Of a stretch of 64,000 nucleotides of DNA, positions 37,972 to 47,374 are shown piece by piece. The notes under the pieces were generated by a model. That model was not told the origin of the DNA. It ran no database searches and saw only the letters and a program-made list of their open reading frames with translations. A program made the translations under genes and the position numbers. Origin of the DNA: Alphaproteobacteria bacterium Ga0077535 (GTDB lineage: Bacteria; Pseudomonadota; Alphaproteobacteria; Caulobacterales; Aquidulcibacteraceae); NCBI GenBank assembly GCA_001464425.1, contig LNEK01000020.1:372001-436000 (forward strand). The letters run 5' to 3'. The stretch's first letter is position 1; the number at the start of each line of letters is the position of its first letter.

Positions 37972-38334
37972 TCAGCGGCGGCCCATCCGCGCGCGGAATG
38001 CATCAAGCTGAGCCTGAAAGGCAGCCGCGCGCGCAGCGTTGTCTGCTTGCGCGGCGCGATACTCATTCGTGCGCGCTTCGCTCTGAGCGTTGAGTGATGT
38101 CACCTCAGCGCTACGACAATCCAGCGTCGCCTGGGTTTGCACACGCCAGGCTTCAAACCCCTGCACCGCTGCGCGCATCTGATCGGCCGTGGCTGAAGCG
38201 GCGTCGGGCGCGTCCGGGGCCGGTGTGAAGGCGGGGCAAGCTGAAGGTGGCACGGCTGGAGCGCTGGCCTCTTGCGCTAGGGCGCCTCCCGCGCTGAGCG
38301 CCACTGCCATCGTCATTGCAATCAATGTTCTCAT
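37972..38334 (-). CDS. Small exported helical protein of unknown function
   Basis: A 120-residue protein from the ATG at 38334 with signal peptide MRTLIAMTMAVALSAGGALA. The mature part begins with a Pro/Ala-rich stretch (SAPAVPPSACPAFTPAPDAP) and continues as a helical, Gln/Ala/Arg-rich segment (GFEAWRVQTQATLDCRSAEV; FQAQLDAFRARMGRR) likely to form a coiled coil. Two Cys in the mature chain could form a disulfide. No family is recognised. It lies downstream of the opacity-type barrel gene, separated from it by a hairpin. Confidence 0.65.
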   Translation of the reverse strand: MRTLIAMTMAVALSAGGALAQEASAPAVPPSACPAFTPAPDAPDAASATADQMRAAVQGFEAWRVQTQATLDCRSAEVTSLNAQSEARTNEYRAAQADNAARAAAFQAQLDAFRARMGRR

Positions 38335-38379
38335 ACGCCTGCTCTCCAGTGTCCCTGCCGAAGAATAAAAACACCGGCG

Positions 38380-38418
38380 CCAGCAAAGCAAGCGGGCCAG
38401 AGCATAGCCCTGGCCCGC
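38380..38418 (-). terminator. Hairpin terminator after the opacity-type barrel gene
   Basis: On the minus strand GCGGGCCAG (38418-38410), a nine-base loop and CTGGCCCGC (38400-38392) are followed by TTGCTTTGC. It lies 36 bases after the barrel gene stop. Confidence 0.7.
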
Positions 38419-38454
38419 GCACCTCGCGTTCTGCGAAAATCGCTTCGTTGCGAT

Positions 38455-38931
38455 TTAGAAGTTGAACGTGCCGCCGATCGACATCGCGTCGGCTTCGCCT
38501 TCATCACCTTCGAGACGGGTATAATCCGCGCGAACACCGAAACCCGGCGTCAGGCGATAGGTGGCGCCTACGCCATAGCCCACGCCATCGTCGGTGAACT
38601 CACCCAGCGGCGTGCCGACTTCGGTCGTCTGATAGCCAAGACGGCCATGCAGATCGAGATTGGTGGTGACCGGAAGGATGGCCACGCCGTAGAGGCCGGC
38701 GTTGTGGTTCAGCTCCACAGCGCCATCATCCAGGCCAGCCGATGCTTCACCTTCGATGGCGAAGTTCGGTGACATTTTGTAGCCAAGACGGCCGGTGACC
38801 GCATCAACGTCCCCGCCATCATAATCGAAGTTCGTGTAGCCGGCGCCTGCGTACCATTGCGCATTCGCTGCCGCCGGCATTGCCATCAACGCCGCCGCGG
38901 CAACCGCGGCCATCATTGCAAATTTGTTCAT
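38455..38931 (-). CDS. Opacity-type outer-membrane beta-barrel protein
   Basis: A 158-residue protein starting MNKFAMMAAVAAAALMAMPA, with AGGAG upstream of the ATG at 38931 and cleavage after ANA. The mature protein is a string of amphipathic strands (WYAGAGYTNFDYDGGDVDAV; LDLHGRLGYQTTEVGTPLG; GFGVRADYTRLEGDEGEADA) ending in the barrel-type C-terminus GGTFNF. It matches the small OmpW/opacity eight-stranded barrel family in size. Role unknown; such proteins are structural or transport small solutes. Confidence 0.8.
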   Translation of the reverse strand: MNKFAMMAAVAAAALMAMPAAANAQWYAGAGYTNFDYDGGDVDAVTGRLGYKMSPNFAIEGEASAGLDDGAVELNHNAGLYGVAILPVTTNLDLHGRLGYQTTEVGTPLGEFTDDGVGYGVGATYRLTPGFGVRADYTRLEGDEGEADAMSIGGTFNF

Positions 38932-39170
38932 GCTTGCTGCTCCTAGAGTTCTTCGAGCGGCCCCCGCATCCGTTGAACCGGGCGAACGGGTGGAAGCGCT
39001 TGATGTTTCGTCTGGAACTGCCATTTGCCGTGCAAGACCACACCGCGTGGCGCCGAGGACACTTAACGCCCCGCCACAGCGCATTTACTCAACGGATACC
39101 CGAAGCCCTGTTCCCTTCGGCCGCACTCCGCCCATTGCTGAAAGCGCGCAAAGCGCCTTAAGGGACGTTC

Positions 39171-41207
39171 ATGGCGCAAACGCAGAAGAAATCTCCGATG
39201 CCCAAAGACGGTGACGAAAAGCTCTGGGATGACGGTCTGTTCGGCGAAACCGAAGCGCCCCCAGCGGCTGCGGGCGGCTATACCGCCAAGGACATCGAAG
39301 TTCTCGAAGGACTCGAACCGGTTCGGAAACGACCTGGGATGTATATTGGCGGCGTCGATGAGCGCGCGCTGCACCACCTGTTCGCCGAAGTGCTCGATAA
39401 CTCGATGGACGAAGCGGTGGCCGGGTTCGCCGATCGCATCGAAGTTGAGCTTGAAGCCGATGGCACATTGCGCGTGACCGACAACGGGCGCGGGATGCCC
39501 GTCGATCCGCACCCCAAGTTCCCGAAGAAGTCCGCGCTCGAAATCATCATGACGGTGCTGCACGCGGGGGGGAAATTCTCCGGCAAGGTCTATCACACGA
39601 GCGGCGGTCTGCACGGCGTCGGTGTCTCCGTTGTCAACGCGCTCAGCGATAAAGTCGAAGTCGAAGTTGCACGTGAGCGAAAGCTCTATCGCCAGACCTT
39701 CTCCCGCGGCACGCCTACTTCGAAGCTCATCGAAGTCGGCCCCGCGCACAATCGCCGCGGCACGACGGTGCGGTTCCACCCGGACCCCGAAATCTTCGGC
39801 AAGGGCGCAGCCTTTAAACCGGCCCGCCTCTTTCAGATGGCGCGCTCGAAGGCGTATCTGCAGCGCGGGACGCAGATCCGCTGGAAAGTCGCGCCGTCGC
39901 TAATCACCGACGACACGCCTGCGGAAGCTATTCTCCACTTCCCTAATGGCCTCGCCGACTTCCTCACCGAGTTGACCAAGAGCAAACGCGCGGTCGTCAA
40001 CGAGCCGTTTGCAGGCCGTAGCGAGAAAGATGGCCCGCACGGCCGCGTCGAGTGGGCAATCACTTGGGTGAGCGATGGCTTCGGCGAAGCTGATGGCTTT
40101 CTCCGCTCCTATTGCAACACGGTCTACACGCCAGACGGCGGCTTCCACGAAGCCGGCTTCCGCGCCGCGATCGCCAAGGGACTGCGCGCCTACGCCGAAC
40201 TGCGAAACAACAAGAAGGCTGCGATCATCACGCAAGAAGACGTGATGAACACGGGCGCGGGCCTCGTCTCTGTTTTCATTCGCGAACCGCAATTCGAGGG
40301 GCAGACCAAGGGCCGTTTGGTTTCAACCGAAGCGGCGAAGATCGTGGAGAACGCCGTCCGCGATCCGTTCGATCATTGGCTCGGCGCCAATACGCAAGAA
40401 GCGCAACGGCTCTTGGACTGGTGCATCCAGCAGGCCGAAGATCGGATGCGGCGCCGCAAGGAAAAGGAAGTCAGCCGTCAGAGCGCGACGCGTAAGCTGC
40501 GCCTGCCCGGCAAACTCGCCGATTGCTCGCGTGCTGGTGAGAAGGATACCGAGATATTTCTGGTCGAAGGCGACAGCGCCGGCGGCTCAGCCAAGCAAGC
40601 GCGGAACCGGGAAACGCAAGCCATCCTGCCGTTGCGCGGCAAAATCCTGAACGTCGCCAGCGCTGGCGCTGAGAAGATGAGCGGCAATCAGGAACTTGCC
40701 GATCTCGCTCTTGCGCTTGGCGTGCAGATGGGCGCCAAGTTCAAACTCGACGACCTGCGCTATGAGCGCGTGATCATCATGACCGACGCCGATGTCGATG
40801 GCGCCCACATCGCTTCGCTGCTGATCACCTATTTCCACAAACAAATGCCGGCTTTGATCCGCGCCGGCCGGCTCTTCCTCGCCATGCCGCCGCTCTACCG
40901 CGTCACTGCCGGCAAAGAGAGCATCTACGCCCGCGACGACGCGCACAAAGAAGCACTGCTCAACGGCGAGTTCAAAGGCCGCAAAGTCGATATCTCACGC
41001 TTCAAGGGCCTCGGCGAAATGATGCCGGCGGACTTGAAGGACACGACGATGAATCCCGCCACGCGCACACTTGCGCGAGTGGTGTTGGATGAAACCGGCG
41101 CGCCGGATTTCGAAATCTTGATCGAGACGCTGATGGGCAAGAAGGCTGAGCTGCGGTTCAACTACATCCAAGCGAACGCGAAGTTTGTTGAGGATGTGGA
41201 CGTTTAG
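39171..41207 (+). CDS. parE: DNA topoisomerase IV subunit B
   Basis: A 678-residue GHKL ATPase subunit that with ParC decatenates daughter chromosomes. PVRKRPGMYIGGVDERALHH, the ATP-site segment VTDNGRGMPVDPHPKF and GKVYHTSGGLHGVGVSVVNA open the protein. The TOPRIM domain contains EIFLVEGDSAGGSAKQARN, QAILPLRGKILNVASAG and IIMTDADVDGAHIASLLI. The N-terminal extension before GYTAKDIEVLEGLEP is typical of alphaproteobacterial ParE and helps separate it from GyrB. Its stop overlaps a convergent lipoprotein gene by four bases. Confidence 0.93.
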   Translation: MAQTQKKSPMPKDGDEKLWDDGLFGETEAPPAAAGGYTAKDIEVLEGLEPVRKRPGMYIGGVDERALHHLFAEVLDNSMDEAVAGFADRIEVELEADGTLRVTDNGRGMPVDPHPKFPKKSALEIIMTVLHAGGKFSGKVYHTSGGLHGVGVSVVNALSDKVEVEVARERKLYRQTFSRGTPTSKLIEVGPAHNRRGTTVRFHPDPEIFGKGAAFKPARLFQMARSKAYLQRGTQIRWKVAPSLITDDTPAEAILHFPNGLADFLTELTKSKRAVVNEPFAGRSEKDGPHGRVEWAITWVSDGFGEADGFLRSYCNTVYTPDGGFHEAGFRAAIAKGLRAYAELRNNKKAAIITQEDVMNTGAGLVSVFIREPQFEGQTKGRLVSTEAAKIVENAVRDPFDHWLGANTQEAQRLLDWCIQQAEDRMRRRKEKEVSRQSATRKLRLPGKLADCSRAGEKDTEIFLVEGDSAGGSAKQARNRETQAILPLRGKILNVASAGAEKMSGNQELADLALALGVQMGAKFKLDDLRYERVIIMTDADVDGAHIASLLITYFHKQMPALIRAGRLFLAMPPLYRVTAGKESIYARDDAHKEALLNGEFKGRKVDISRFKGLGEMMPADLKDTTMNPATRTLARVVLDETGAPDFEILIETLMGKKAELRFNYIQANAKFVEDVDV

Positions 41208-41686
41208 TTCGTAGCAATCGTCCAGGTCTGCTCGCCAGTCGGGCAACAGCGCGCATCGCCGGGGCGTGGCATTGTCGACGTCACAGTAATCCGGCCATTC
41301 GCGAACACGACATTGCGCGGCTCGCTGCCGTAGACGTTTGGATCGCTGCGCAGATACGTCATGCGTCCGCCTTGGTTGCGGAAAAGCGCCACGTCCAACA
41401 TCGCGCTGTTGCCTCCGCCCGAATACATCACCCACGCCAGCGCGTCGGGCGCCCCATCGCCATTGAAGTCGCCGTAAAAAATCTCAACGGGCTCGAACAA
41501 GTTGTTCTGGCCAAACTGCCCACGCGCCCAAGCGAGGATGGCGTCCTCCGCTCCCGCGGGCGCGCCAGCAGGCGTCTGCGCCGCTGCTTCTGCGGGGCCC
41601 GCGCTCACACCGTCGCCATTAGCGGCGGGCGGCGAACAGGCGGCCAGCACCGCGAGACTCAAAGCCAGCACAGCGCGCTTAAACAT
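41204..41686 (-). CDS. Lipoprotein of unknown function
   Basis: A 160-residue lipoprotein with lipobox LAAC (MFKRAVLALSLAVLAACSPP) preceded by an excellent GGGGAGG ribosome binding site. An alanine/proline linker leads to a domain with YGDFNGDGAPDALAWVMY, an EF-hand or FG-GAP-like calcium-binding loop, and later VDVALFRNQGG-type and PRPGDARCCPTGEQTWTIA segments with paired Cys. The domain recalls small exported proteins annotated as hypothetical in Caulobacterales. It converges on parE with a four-base overlap. Confidence 0.75.
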   Translation of the reverse strand: MFKRAVLALSLAVLAACSPPAANGDGVSAGPAEAAAQTPAGAPAGAEDAILAWARGQFGQNNLFEPVEIFYGDFNGDGAPDALAWVMYSGGGNSAMLDVALFRNQGGRMTYLRSDPNVYGSEPRNVVFANGRITVTSTMPRPGDARCCPTGEQTWTIATN

Positions 41687-41930
41687 AGAAATCCTCCCCT
41701 ACCGCACGCACTGAACGCTCAATCTGCGCCTCCGCCAAGCCCCAAACCCGCTCAAACGTTGACTTTCCAAGCAAATGAGCCCATCCCCGCAGCGTCCGTT
41801 GTGCGCGCCGTGAGGGCGTGCTCGCCCTCCGCTGAACGCCCCCGTCTATCCGAGACGATGCCGGCTCGAAGCGCCAACCCCTGACCCGGCGTCTGCGATT
41901 TTGCATACGCGCGCGTCCAAGTGAGATTGA

Positions 41931-43466
41931 ATGACCTCTGATAATGCCGCGCCTGAGGGCGCAGAAACCACCCAACCGCAAATCACTTTCGATGATCTCG
42001 GCCTTTCCGAAGCTACGCTCCGCGCGGTGAAGGAAGGCGGCTACAATACGCCGACCCCGATCCAAGCGCAGGCGATCCCGGAAGTGCTGAAGGGCCGAGA
42101 TATTCTCGGCATCGCTCAAACAGGCACCGGCAAGACCGCAGCCTTCACGCTGCCGATGATCGATATTCTTGCCGCTGGCCGCGCGCGTGCGCGTATGCCG
42201 CGAACGTTGATCTTGGAGCCGACGCGCGAACTCGCCGCACAAGTCGCCGAAGGCTTCGACAAGTACGGCAAGTACCAAAAGCTCACGAAAGCGCTGCTGA
42301 TTGGCGGCGTTAGCTTCGGCGACCAAGACGCGCTGCTCGCGCGCGGCGTCGACGTGCTGATCGCCACCCCGGGCCGCCTGCTCGATCACTTTGAGCGCGG
42401 CAAGCTGCTGCTGACCGGCGTGCAAGTCTTGGTCGTCGATGAAGCCGACCGCATGCTCGACATGGGCTTCATCCCCGACATCGAGCGCATTTTCAAACTG
42501 ACGCCGTTCACGCGCCAGACGCTGTTCTTCTCGGCGACGATGCCGCCGGAAATCACCCGCCTAACGGAGCAATTCCTCTCCAGCCCCAAGCGTATCGAAG
42601 CGACGCGCCCCGCCACCACGGCCAGCACCATCGAGCAGCGCGTCATCATGCTGCCTGGCGGCGATCCGCGTACCCGCCGCGCGGCCCTGCGTGCGGCGAT
42701 GACCAGCGTCAATGTCCGCAATGGCATCATCTTCTGTAACCGCAAGACCGACGTCGATGTCGTCGCGCTGTCGCTGAAGCGTCACGGCTTCAATGCCGCG
42801 CCGATCCACGGCGACCTCGATCAGTCAGTGCGCACAAAAACGCTCGACCGCTTCCGCTCAGGCGAACTCACGTTCCTGATCGCTTCCGATGTCGCTGCAC
42901 GCGGCCTCGACGTGCCAGACGTGAGCCACGTCTTCAATTATGAGCCGCCGCGCAGCCCGGACGATTACGTCCACCGCATCGGCCGCACCGGCCGCGCTGG
43001 CAAACAAGGGGCCTCGTTCACACTTGTCGGCCCCGCTGACAAAAAGAGCCTGGACCAGATCGAAAAGCTCACTGGCAAGCCAATCGAGATCGCGACCATC
43101 GCAGGCGTGCCGGAAGCGGCGCTCGGCGATCCGCGCGACAGTGGCGGCCGCGGCCGACGCGCTCAGGAGCTGAAGCAAGAACACTCCAAGCGCATCAGCG
43201 AAAAGAAGCAGCGCTTCGTGAAGCGCGACACCGAGCGCCCGACCGCTTCCACAGAAGCAGTCGTTGCAGCGCCGTCAGCGCCTGAACCGGAAGCGCCGCA
43301 CACTGAAGCGCGCGAGGATCGTCCGCCCCGCCGCGAGCAGCCCCGACGGGATCAACAGCGTCGCGACGAGCCACGCCGCGAAGAGCGCCGCCCCCCGCGC
43401 GATGACAATGGCCCCAACGTGCAAGGCTTCGGCGACAACGCCCCGGCGTTCTTGAAGAAGAAGTGA
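41931..43466 (+). CDS. DEAD-box ATP-dependent RNA helicase (RhlE-like)
   Basis: A 511-residue helicase with all core motifs: Q motif (ITFDDLGLSEATLRAVKEGG; TPIQAQAIPEVLKGRDILGI), AQTGTGKTAAFTLPMIDIL (I), PTRELAAQV (Ia), VVDEADRMLDMGF (II), FFSATMPPEI (III), IASDVAARGLDVPDVSHVFN and HRIGRTGRAGKQGASF (VI). From about residue 410 a basic, Arg/Glu/Pro-rich tail follows, typical of RhlE-type enzymes, which unwind structured RNA in ribosome assembly and RNA turnover. Substrate class within the family is not certain. Confidence 0.93.
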   Translation: MTSDNAAPEGAETTQPQITFDDLGLSEATLRAVKEGGYNTPTPIQAQAIPEVLKGRDILGIAQTGTGKTAAFTLPMIDILAAGRARARMPRTLILEPTRELAAQVAEGFDKYGKYQKLTKALLIGGVSFGDQDALLARGVDVLIATPGRLLDHFERGKLLLTGVQVLVVDEADRMLDMGFIPDIERIFKLTPFTRQTLFFSATMPPEITRLTEQFLSSPKRIEATRPATTASTIEQRVIMLPGGDPRTRRAALRAAMTSVNVRNGIIFCNRKTDVDVVALSLKRHGFNAAPIHGDLDQSVRTKTLDRFRSGELTFLIASDVAARGLDVPDVSHVFNYEPPRSPDDYVHRIGRTGRAGKQGASFTLVGPADKKSLDQIEKLTGKPIEIATIAGVPEAALGDPRDSGGRGRRAQELKQEHSKRISEKKQRFVKRDTERPTASTEAVVAAPSAPEPEAPHTEAREDRPPRREQPRRDQQRRDEPRREERRPPRDDNGPNVQGFGDNAPAFLKKK

Positions 43467-43481
43467 GTTGCGTCCGCGCGG

Positions 43482-44933
43482 CTACGGCTTCAGCCGCCCG
43501 TCGACCTGCTTCTTGAACGTCGCGCCGTAGGGCGGGCGCATCATCGCGAGCAACTCGCCGGACATTTGCCGATAGACCGCTTTCTCGTGACTGAATTCGA
43601 GAAAACCGCGATGGCCGTGATAAGCGCCCATGCCCGACGGGCCGACACCGCCGAACGGTAGATCGTCCTGCGTGACGTGGAAAATCACATCGTTGATGGT
43701 GACGCCGCCTGAGTGCGTGCGCGAGAGCAGCGCTTCGCTTTCAGCGCTATCGTCCCCGAAATAGTAAAGCGCGAGCGGGCGCGGCCCCGCATTGACCTGG
43801 CGGATCGCATCTTCGATCGCGGTGTAGGTGCGGATGGGCAGCACCGGGCCAAAGATTTCCTCCTGCATGACCGACATGTCGTCCGTCGCGCCCAGAATGA
43901 GCGTCGGCGGAATTTTCCTATGCTCTTGCTGACTGAAATCTTCATTGGCCGGATTGATTTCAACGATCTGCGCGCCCTTCGCCTTCGCATCGCTGATCAA
44001 TCCGCGGACGCGATCGTAGTGCCGCTGATTGATCATGGCGGTGTAGTCGCCATTGTCCTTGATCGTCGGATACATCTTCGCAACCGCCGCCTTTGTAGCG
44101 TTCACGAACCCATCGACACTTTCACGCGGCGCGAGCACATAATCCGGTGCGAGGCAGATCTGGCCGGCGTTCATCGTCTTGCCGTTCATGACGCGCGCAG
44201 CTGTTTTTTCTAGGTCAGCGCTCCGCCCGATCACGACCGGCGATTTGCCGCCAAGCTCGAGCGTCACCGGCGTCAGGTTCTGCGCCGCGGCCGTCATGAC
44301 GTGGCGCGCAACCGACGTGGCGCCGGTGAAGATCAAGTGATCGAATGGCAACCCAGCGAACGCTGCACCCACATCAGCGCCGCCAACCACGACTGCGATC
44401 TCGTCTTCATCGAAATAGAGATCAAGCGTCTGCGCCATGAGCGCGGAAGTCGCAGGCGTAAACTCAGAAGGCTTCAGCATCACGCGGTTGCCGGCCGCGA
44501 AGGCGCCAGCAATGGCGTCGAACGAAAGCTGCACCGGAAAATTCCAAGGCGAGATGATGCCAACCACGCCCTTGGGCTGATAACGCACCTCGGCGCGGGC
44601 GCCGAACAGCGCCAACGGCGCCGGCGTCACCTTGCGCGTTTGGGGCTTCATCCAGCCTTCCAGTTGTGCGCGCGCCGCTTTCAGCGGATTGATGGCGCCG
44701 ACTATGTCCGTAAGCATCGACATGTCGCGCGAGCGAGCGCCGAAATCAGCATTCATCGCTTCGATGAATTCCTCGCGGTGGGTCAACAGCAAGTCGATGC
44801 ACCGTGTCAGCCGATCTTTGCGCAGGCGCGCGTCGGGCGGACCTTTGGCGATATTGGCGCGCTTTTGGAGATCGATAAGGGCCCGCATCTGGGCCTTCGT
44901 TTGCTCAATTGATGGATCGACCGGCTTATTCAT
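43482..44933 (-). CDS. Aldehyde dehydrogenase (coniferyl aldehyde dehydrogenase family)
   Basis: A 483-residue NAD(P)-dependent dehydrogenase starting MNKPVDPSIEQTKAQMRALI with GGGAGG upstream; an upstream start at 45032 looks spurious. The cofactor region has VGIISPWNFPVQLSFDAIAG, the catalytic Glu is in PVTLELGGKSPVVIG and the catalytic Cys in NAGQICLAPDYVLAPR. The C-terminal motif NDVIFHVTQDDLPFGGVGPS followed by GMGAYHGHRGFLEFSHEKAV is characteristic of the coniferyl aldehyde dehydrogenase group. True substrate is unknown; aromatic or aliphatic aldehydes are likely. Confidence 0.9.
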   Translation of the reverse strand: MNKPVDPSIEQTKAQMRALIDLQKRANIAKGPPDARLRKDRLTRCIDLLLTHREEFIEAMNADFGARSRDMSMLTDIVGAINPLKAARAQLEGWMKPQTRKVTPAPLALFGARAEVRYQPKGVVGIISPWNFPVQLSFDAIAGAFAAGNRVMLKPSEFTPATSALMAQTLDLYFDEDEIAVVVGGADVGAAFAGLPFDHLIFTGATSVARHVMTAAAQNLTPVTLELGGKSPVVIGRSADLEKTAARVMNGKTMNAGQICLAPDYVLAPRESVDGFVNATKAAVAKMYPTIKDNGDYTAMINQRHYDRVRGLISDAKAKGAQIVEINPANEDFSQQEHRKIPPTLILGATDDMSVMQEEIFGPVLPIRTYTAIEDAIRQVNAGPRPLALYYFGDDSAESEALLSRTHSGGVTINDVIFHVTQDDLPFGGVGPSGMGAYHGHRGFLEFSHEKAVYRQMSGELLAMMRPPYGATFKKQVDGRLKP

Positions 44934-45091
44934 GGGCAGCGCCTCCCTGGGCTTTTGGCGGAGCATAACCCCTGCCCTACACGTAAGCGCAATTATCAAT
45001 TTCTTTGCTGGCCAGACGCCGCCGTTTACCACTCGTCCATACCCTGGCTCGTAGCGTCAACTGGACTGCTGCAATAACGGAATCACGCTGC

Positions 45092-46147
45092 GTGACCGAT
45101 CAAGACATGCTTCTGCAAGGCCCGGGCGGCGACGCTGTCGCCCAGGAAACCTTGGACTTGATGCGCTTGCACGGCGTTCCGCCAAGCAGCGCCAATTACG
45201 AGGTTTGGCTGTCATATCGGCTCGGCCGGAATCCCGCGCTGCGCGAGGCCATCGACGCCTCCATTGCATCCGGTGAGACTTTCACGCCGCAGGTGAACGC
45301 CGCGCTTCATGAGCGCTTTTTTACCGGGCTTGGCGCATCAGCCCAGATTATGATGGCTGGCGAACAGATCGCGCGCGATCTCGGCCAAGTCGTTTCATTT
45401 CTGAAACAGACTGAGCAAAAGAGCGGCGATTACGGCCGCACCCTGGAAAGCGCAGCCACCGATCTCAATCAGACGCTGGCGCCGGAGCAGATCCGTCAGG
45501 TCGTCCAGAGCCTCGCCGCAGCGACGCTCGACATGGCGACGCACAACCAGCAACTCAATCAACAGCTCCAGCGCTCGTCCCGCGAAATCGACACGCTGCG
45601 GACCAGCCTCGAATCTGTTCGCCTGGAATCACTTACCGACAGCCTCACCGGCCTCTCCAACCGCCGGATGTTCGACGAGACTCTCCGCATGCGCCTCGAA
45701 GAGGCAAAGGCGCAGCGCACTGAACTTTGCCTGCTGCTCTGCGACATCGACCATTTCAAGCGCTTCAACGACACCTGGGGCCATCACACGGGTGATCAGA
45801 TCCTCCGCTTTCTAGCGAGCGCTCTCCAGGCGCACGCACGCCCGGACTTTCTCGTCGCCCGTTATGGTGGCGAAGAGTTTGCCGTCGTTATGCCGCGCGT
45901 AACGCCCCGCCTCGCAGCCCAGACGGCCGAGACGCTTCGCGCCGCAATCCAAGCCAAGCGCCTGCGCCGCCGGTCCACCAATGAGGACCTCGGCCAAGTT
46001 ACTGTCTCCGTTGGTGTAGCGCGCCTCCAGCCTGGCGACACGGTCCAGGGGCTGATCGAGCGAGCCGATGCATGCCTGTACGCATCCAAGCGCAATGGCC
46101 GCAATCAGGTCACCACCGACGCAACGCCCGTGCTTTACGTTGCGTAG
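45092..46147 (+). CDS. Diguanylate cyclase with N-terminal helical/coiled-coil domain
   Basis: A cytoplasmic c-di-GMP synthase of about 351 residues, read from a GTG at 45092 (VTDQDMLLQGPGGDA); an ATG 15 bases later is the alternative. Residues about 10-75 form a helical domain (LMRLHGVPPSSANYEVWLSY), and about 90-185 are coiled coil (NQQLNQQLQRSSREIDTLRT). The GGDEF domain starts at DSLTGLSNRRMFDETLRMR, with LLLCDIDHFKRFNDTWGHHT and an intact active site ARYGGEEFAVVMPRV. The I-site position holds RPDF rather than RxxD, so product inhibition is probably lost. The architecture recalls Caulobacter DgcB. No transmembrane segment is seen. Confidence 0.87.
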   Translation: MTDQDMLLQGPGGDAVAQETLDLMRLHGVPPSSANYEVWLSYRLGRNPALREAIDASIASGETFTPQVNAALHERFFTGLGASAQIMMAGEQIARDLGQVVSFLKQTEQKSGDYGRTLESAATDLNQTLAPEQIRQVVQSLAAATLDMATHNQQLNQQLQRSSREIDTLRTSLESVRLESLTDSLTGLSNRRMFDETLRMRLEEAKAQRTELCLLLCDIDHFKRFNDTWGHHTGDQILRFLASALQAHARPDFLVARYGGEEFAVVMPRVTPRLAAQTAETLRAAIQAKRLRRRSTNEDLGQVTVSVGVARLQPGDTVQGLIERADACLYASKRNGRNQVTTDATPVLYVA

Positions 46148-46217
46148 CGCTACCGCGCCGTAAGCATATCGCCGTTTGATCTCGCTCTGCTAAGCTTCTC
46201 CGAAATGGGAGAGCACG

Positions 46218-46997
46218 ATGGCTAAGGCGAAGTACGAACTGGACGGCGGCGTCGCGCTGATCACGCTCACCGATCCGGCGACACTCAATGCCATCTCCGT
46301 CGAAATGACGCGTGAGCTCACCGCGTTCTTTCAGCGCGCCACGAGCGAAGCGCGCTGCGTGGTGCTCACCGGCGAAGGCCGCGGCTTTTCCTCCGGCGCC
46401 AATCTCGCCAGCGGCGCACCACCGGTCGATGCGGACGGCCAGCCTGATCTTGGCGGGCGGCTTGAGACGACGTTCAATCCATTCGTCACCATGCTCCGCG
46501 ACCTGCCGATCCCGTACGTTACGGCTGTCAACGGGGTGGCTGCCGGCATCGGCTGTTCGTTCGCGCTCCTGGGCGATCTCATCGTCGCAGGCGAAAGCGC
46601 CTACTTCCTGCAGGCCTTCCGCCGCATCGGCTTGGTGCCTGACGGCAGCGCCACCTATCACCTCCCCCGCATGATCGGTCGCGCACGCGCGATGGAGATG
46701 ATGCTGCTGGGAGACAAAATCCCCGCCAAGACGGCGTTGGAATGGGGTCTCATCAATCGCTGCGTGCCCGACGCAGACTTGCTCACCACGGCAAAGGCTC
46801 TGGCGACCGAATTGGCGAACGGCCCGAAATCCCTCGGCATGATCCGCCGCTTGGGCTGGGCCTCGCTCGACAACACCTGGGAAGAGCAACTTCAAGCCGA
46901 ACGTCAAATGCAACGGGAAGCGGGCCGCTCGGAGGATTTCCGCGAAGGCGTACAGGCGTTCTTCCAGAAGCGGCCGGCGAAGTTCAGCGGCGCCTAA
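46218..46997 (+). CDS. Enoyl-CoA hydratase/isomerase family protein
   Basis: A 259-residue crotonase-fold enzyme. The oxyanion-hole segments are RCVVLTGEGRGFSSGANLAS and VTAVNGVAAGIGCSFALLGD. The fold is otherwise standard through RRIGLVPDGSATYHLPRMIG and AKTALEWGLINRCVPDADLL. The second catalytic Glu of classical hydratases falls where FRRIGLVPDG has Asp, as in the PaaG-like isomerases. It may act in fatty-acid or aromatic acyl-CoA breakdown. The 3' end overlaps the convergent TfoX-N gene by four bases. Confidence 0.88.
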   Translation: MAKAKYELDGGVALITLTDPATLNAISVEMTRELTAFFQRATSEARCVVLTGEGRGFSSGANLASGAPPVDADGQPDLGGRLETTFNPFVTMLRDLPIPYVTAVNGVAAGIGCSFALLGDLIVAGESAYFLQAFRRIGLVPDGSATYHLPRMIGRARAMEMMLLGDKIPAKTALEWGLINRCVPDADLLTTAKALATELANGPKSLGMIRRLGWASLDNTWEEQLQAERQMQREAGRSEDFREGVQAFFQKRPAKFSGA

Positions 46998-47371
46998 GCG
47001 CGGTTGGATTTCTTCTTCTTGGGCTTCGCGGCTGCCTTCGCTTTGGCGATGGCCAAAGCTTTGCGGCCCCACACCACCGCCTCATCGGGATCGTCGAGCG
47101 CGCTCTCCGGCAAACGCCAGTAGCCGAGATCAACTTTCTCGCCGGCGTGCGGCCCGCTGCGCGGCTCCCATACGAACGGGCCGCTGCCAACTTCAGCCAG
47201 CTCCGCTTTCAGCGCATCATCAGCCTTGATGTAAATCGTGTCGTCCCCCAGCAGCAGAAACATCACGCCGTCAGCATAGCCGCCAGCGCCGCCGAACATC
47301 CGCTTGATCTGAACTGGGCCTAACCCTTCGAACAGCTCTCGCACGAACTCGTGGAAGCCGCCCGCCGCCAC
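46994..47371 (-). CDS. TfoX N-terminal domain protein
   Basis: A 125-residue protein of the TfoX_N/Sxy-N family, recognised by FHEFVRELFEGLGPVQIKRM, FGGAGGYADGVMFLLLGDD, YIKADDALKAELAEVG and the basic tail AIAKAKAAAKPKKKKSNRA. Its homologs with a C-terminal partner regulate competence in gammaproteobacteria; stand-alone N-domains in alphaproteobacteria have no assigned function. It lies three bases after sufA in transcription order, at the end of the suf operon. Confidence 0.85.
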   Translation of the reverse strand: MAAGGFHEFVRELFEGLGPVQIKRMFGGAGGYADGVMFLLLGDDTIYIKADDALKAELAEVGSGPFVWEPRSGPHAGEKVDLGYWRLPESALDDPDEAVVWGRKALAIAKAKAAAKPKKKKSNRA

Positions 47372-47374
47372 CGC

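Noticed and set aside
41679-42425. Minus-strand frame opposite the DEAD-box helicase, ending next to the lipoprotein start
   Set aside because: Most of it is the antisense of a well-conserved helicase, and the non-coding remainder has no recognisable domain; the lipoprotein has its own strong ribosome binding site.
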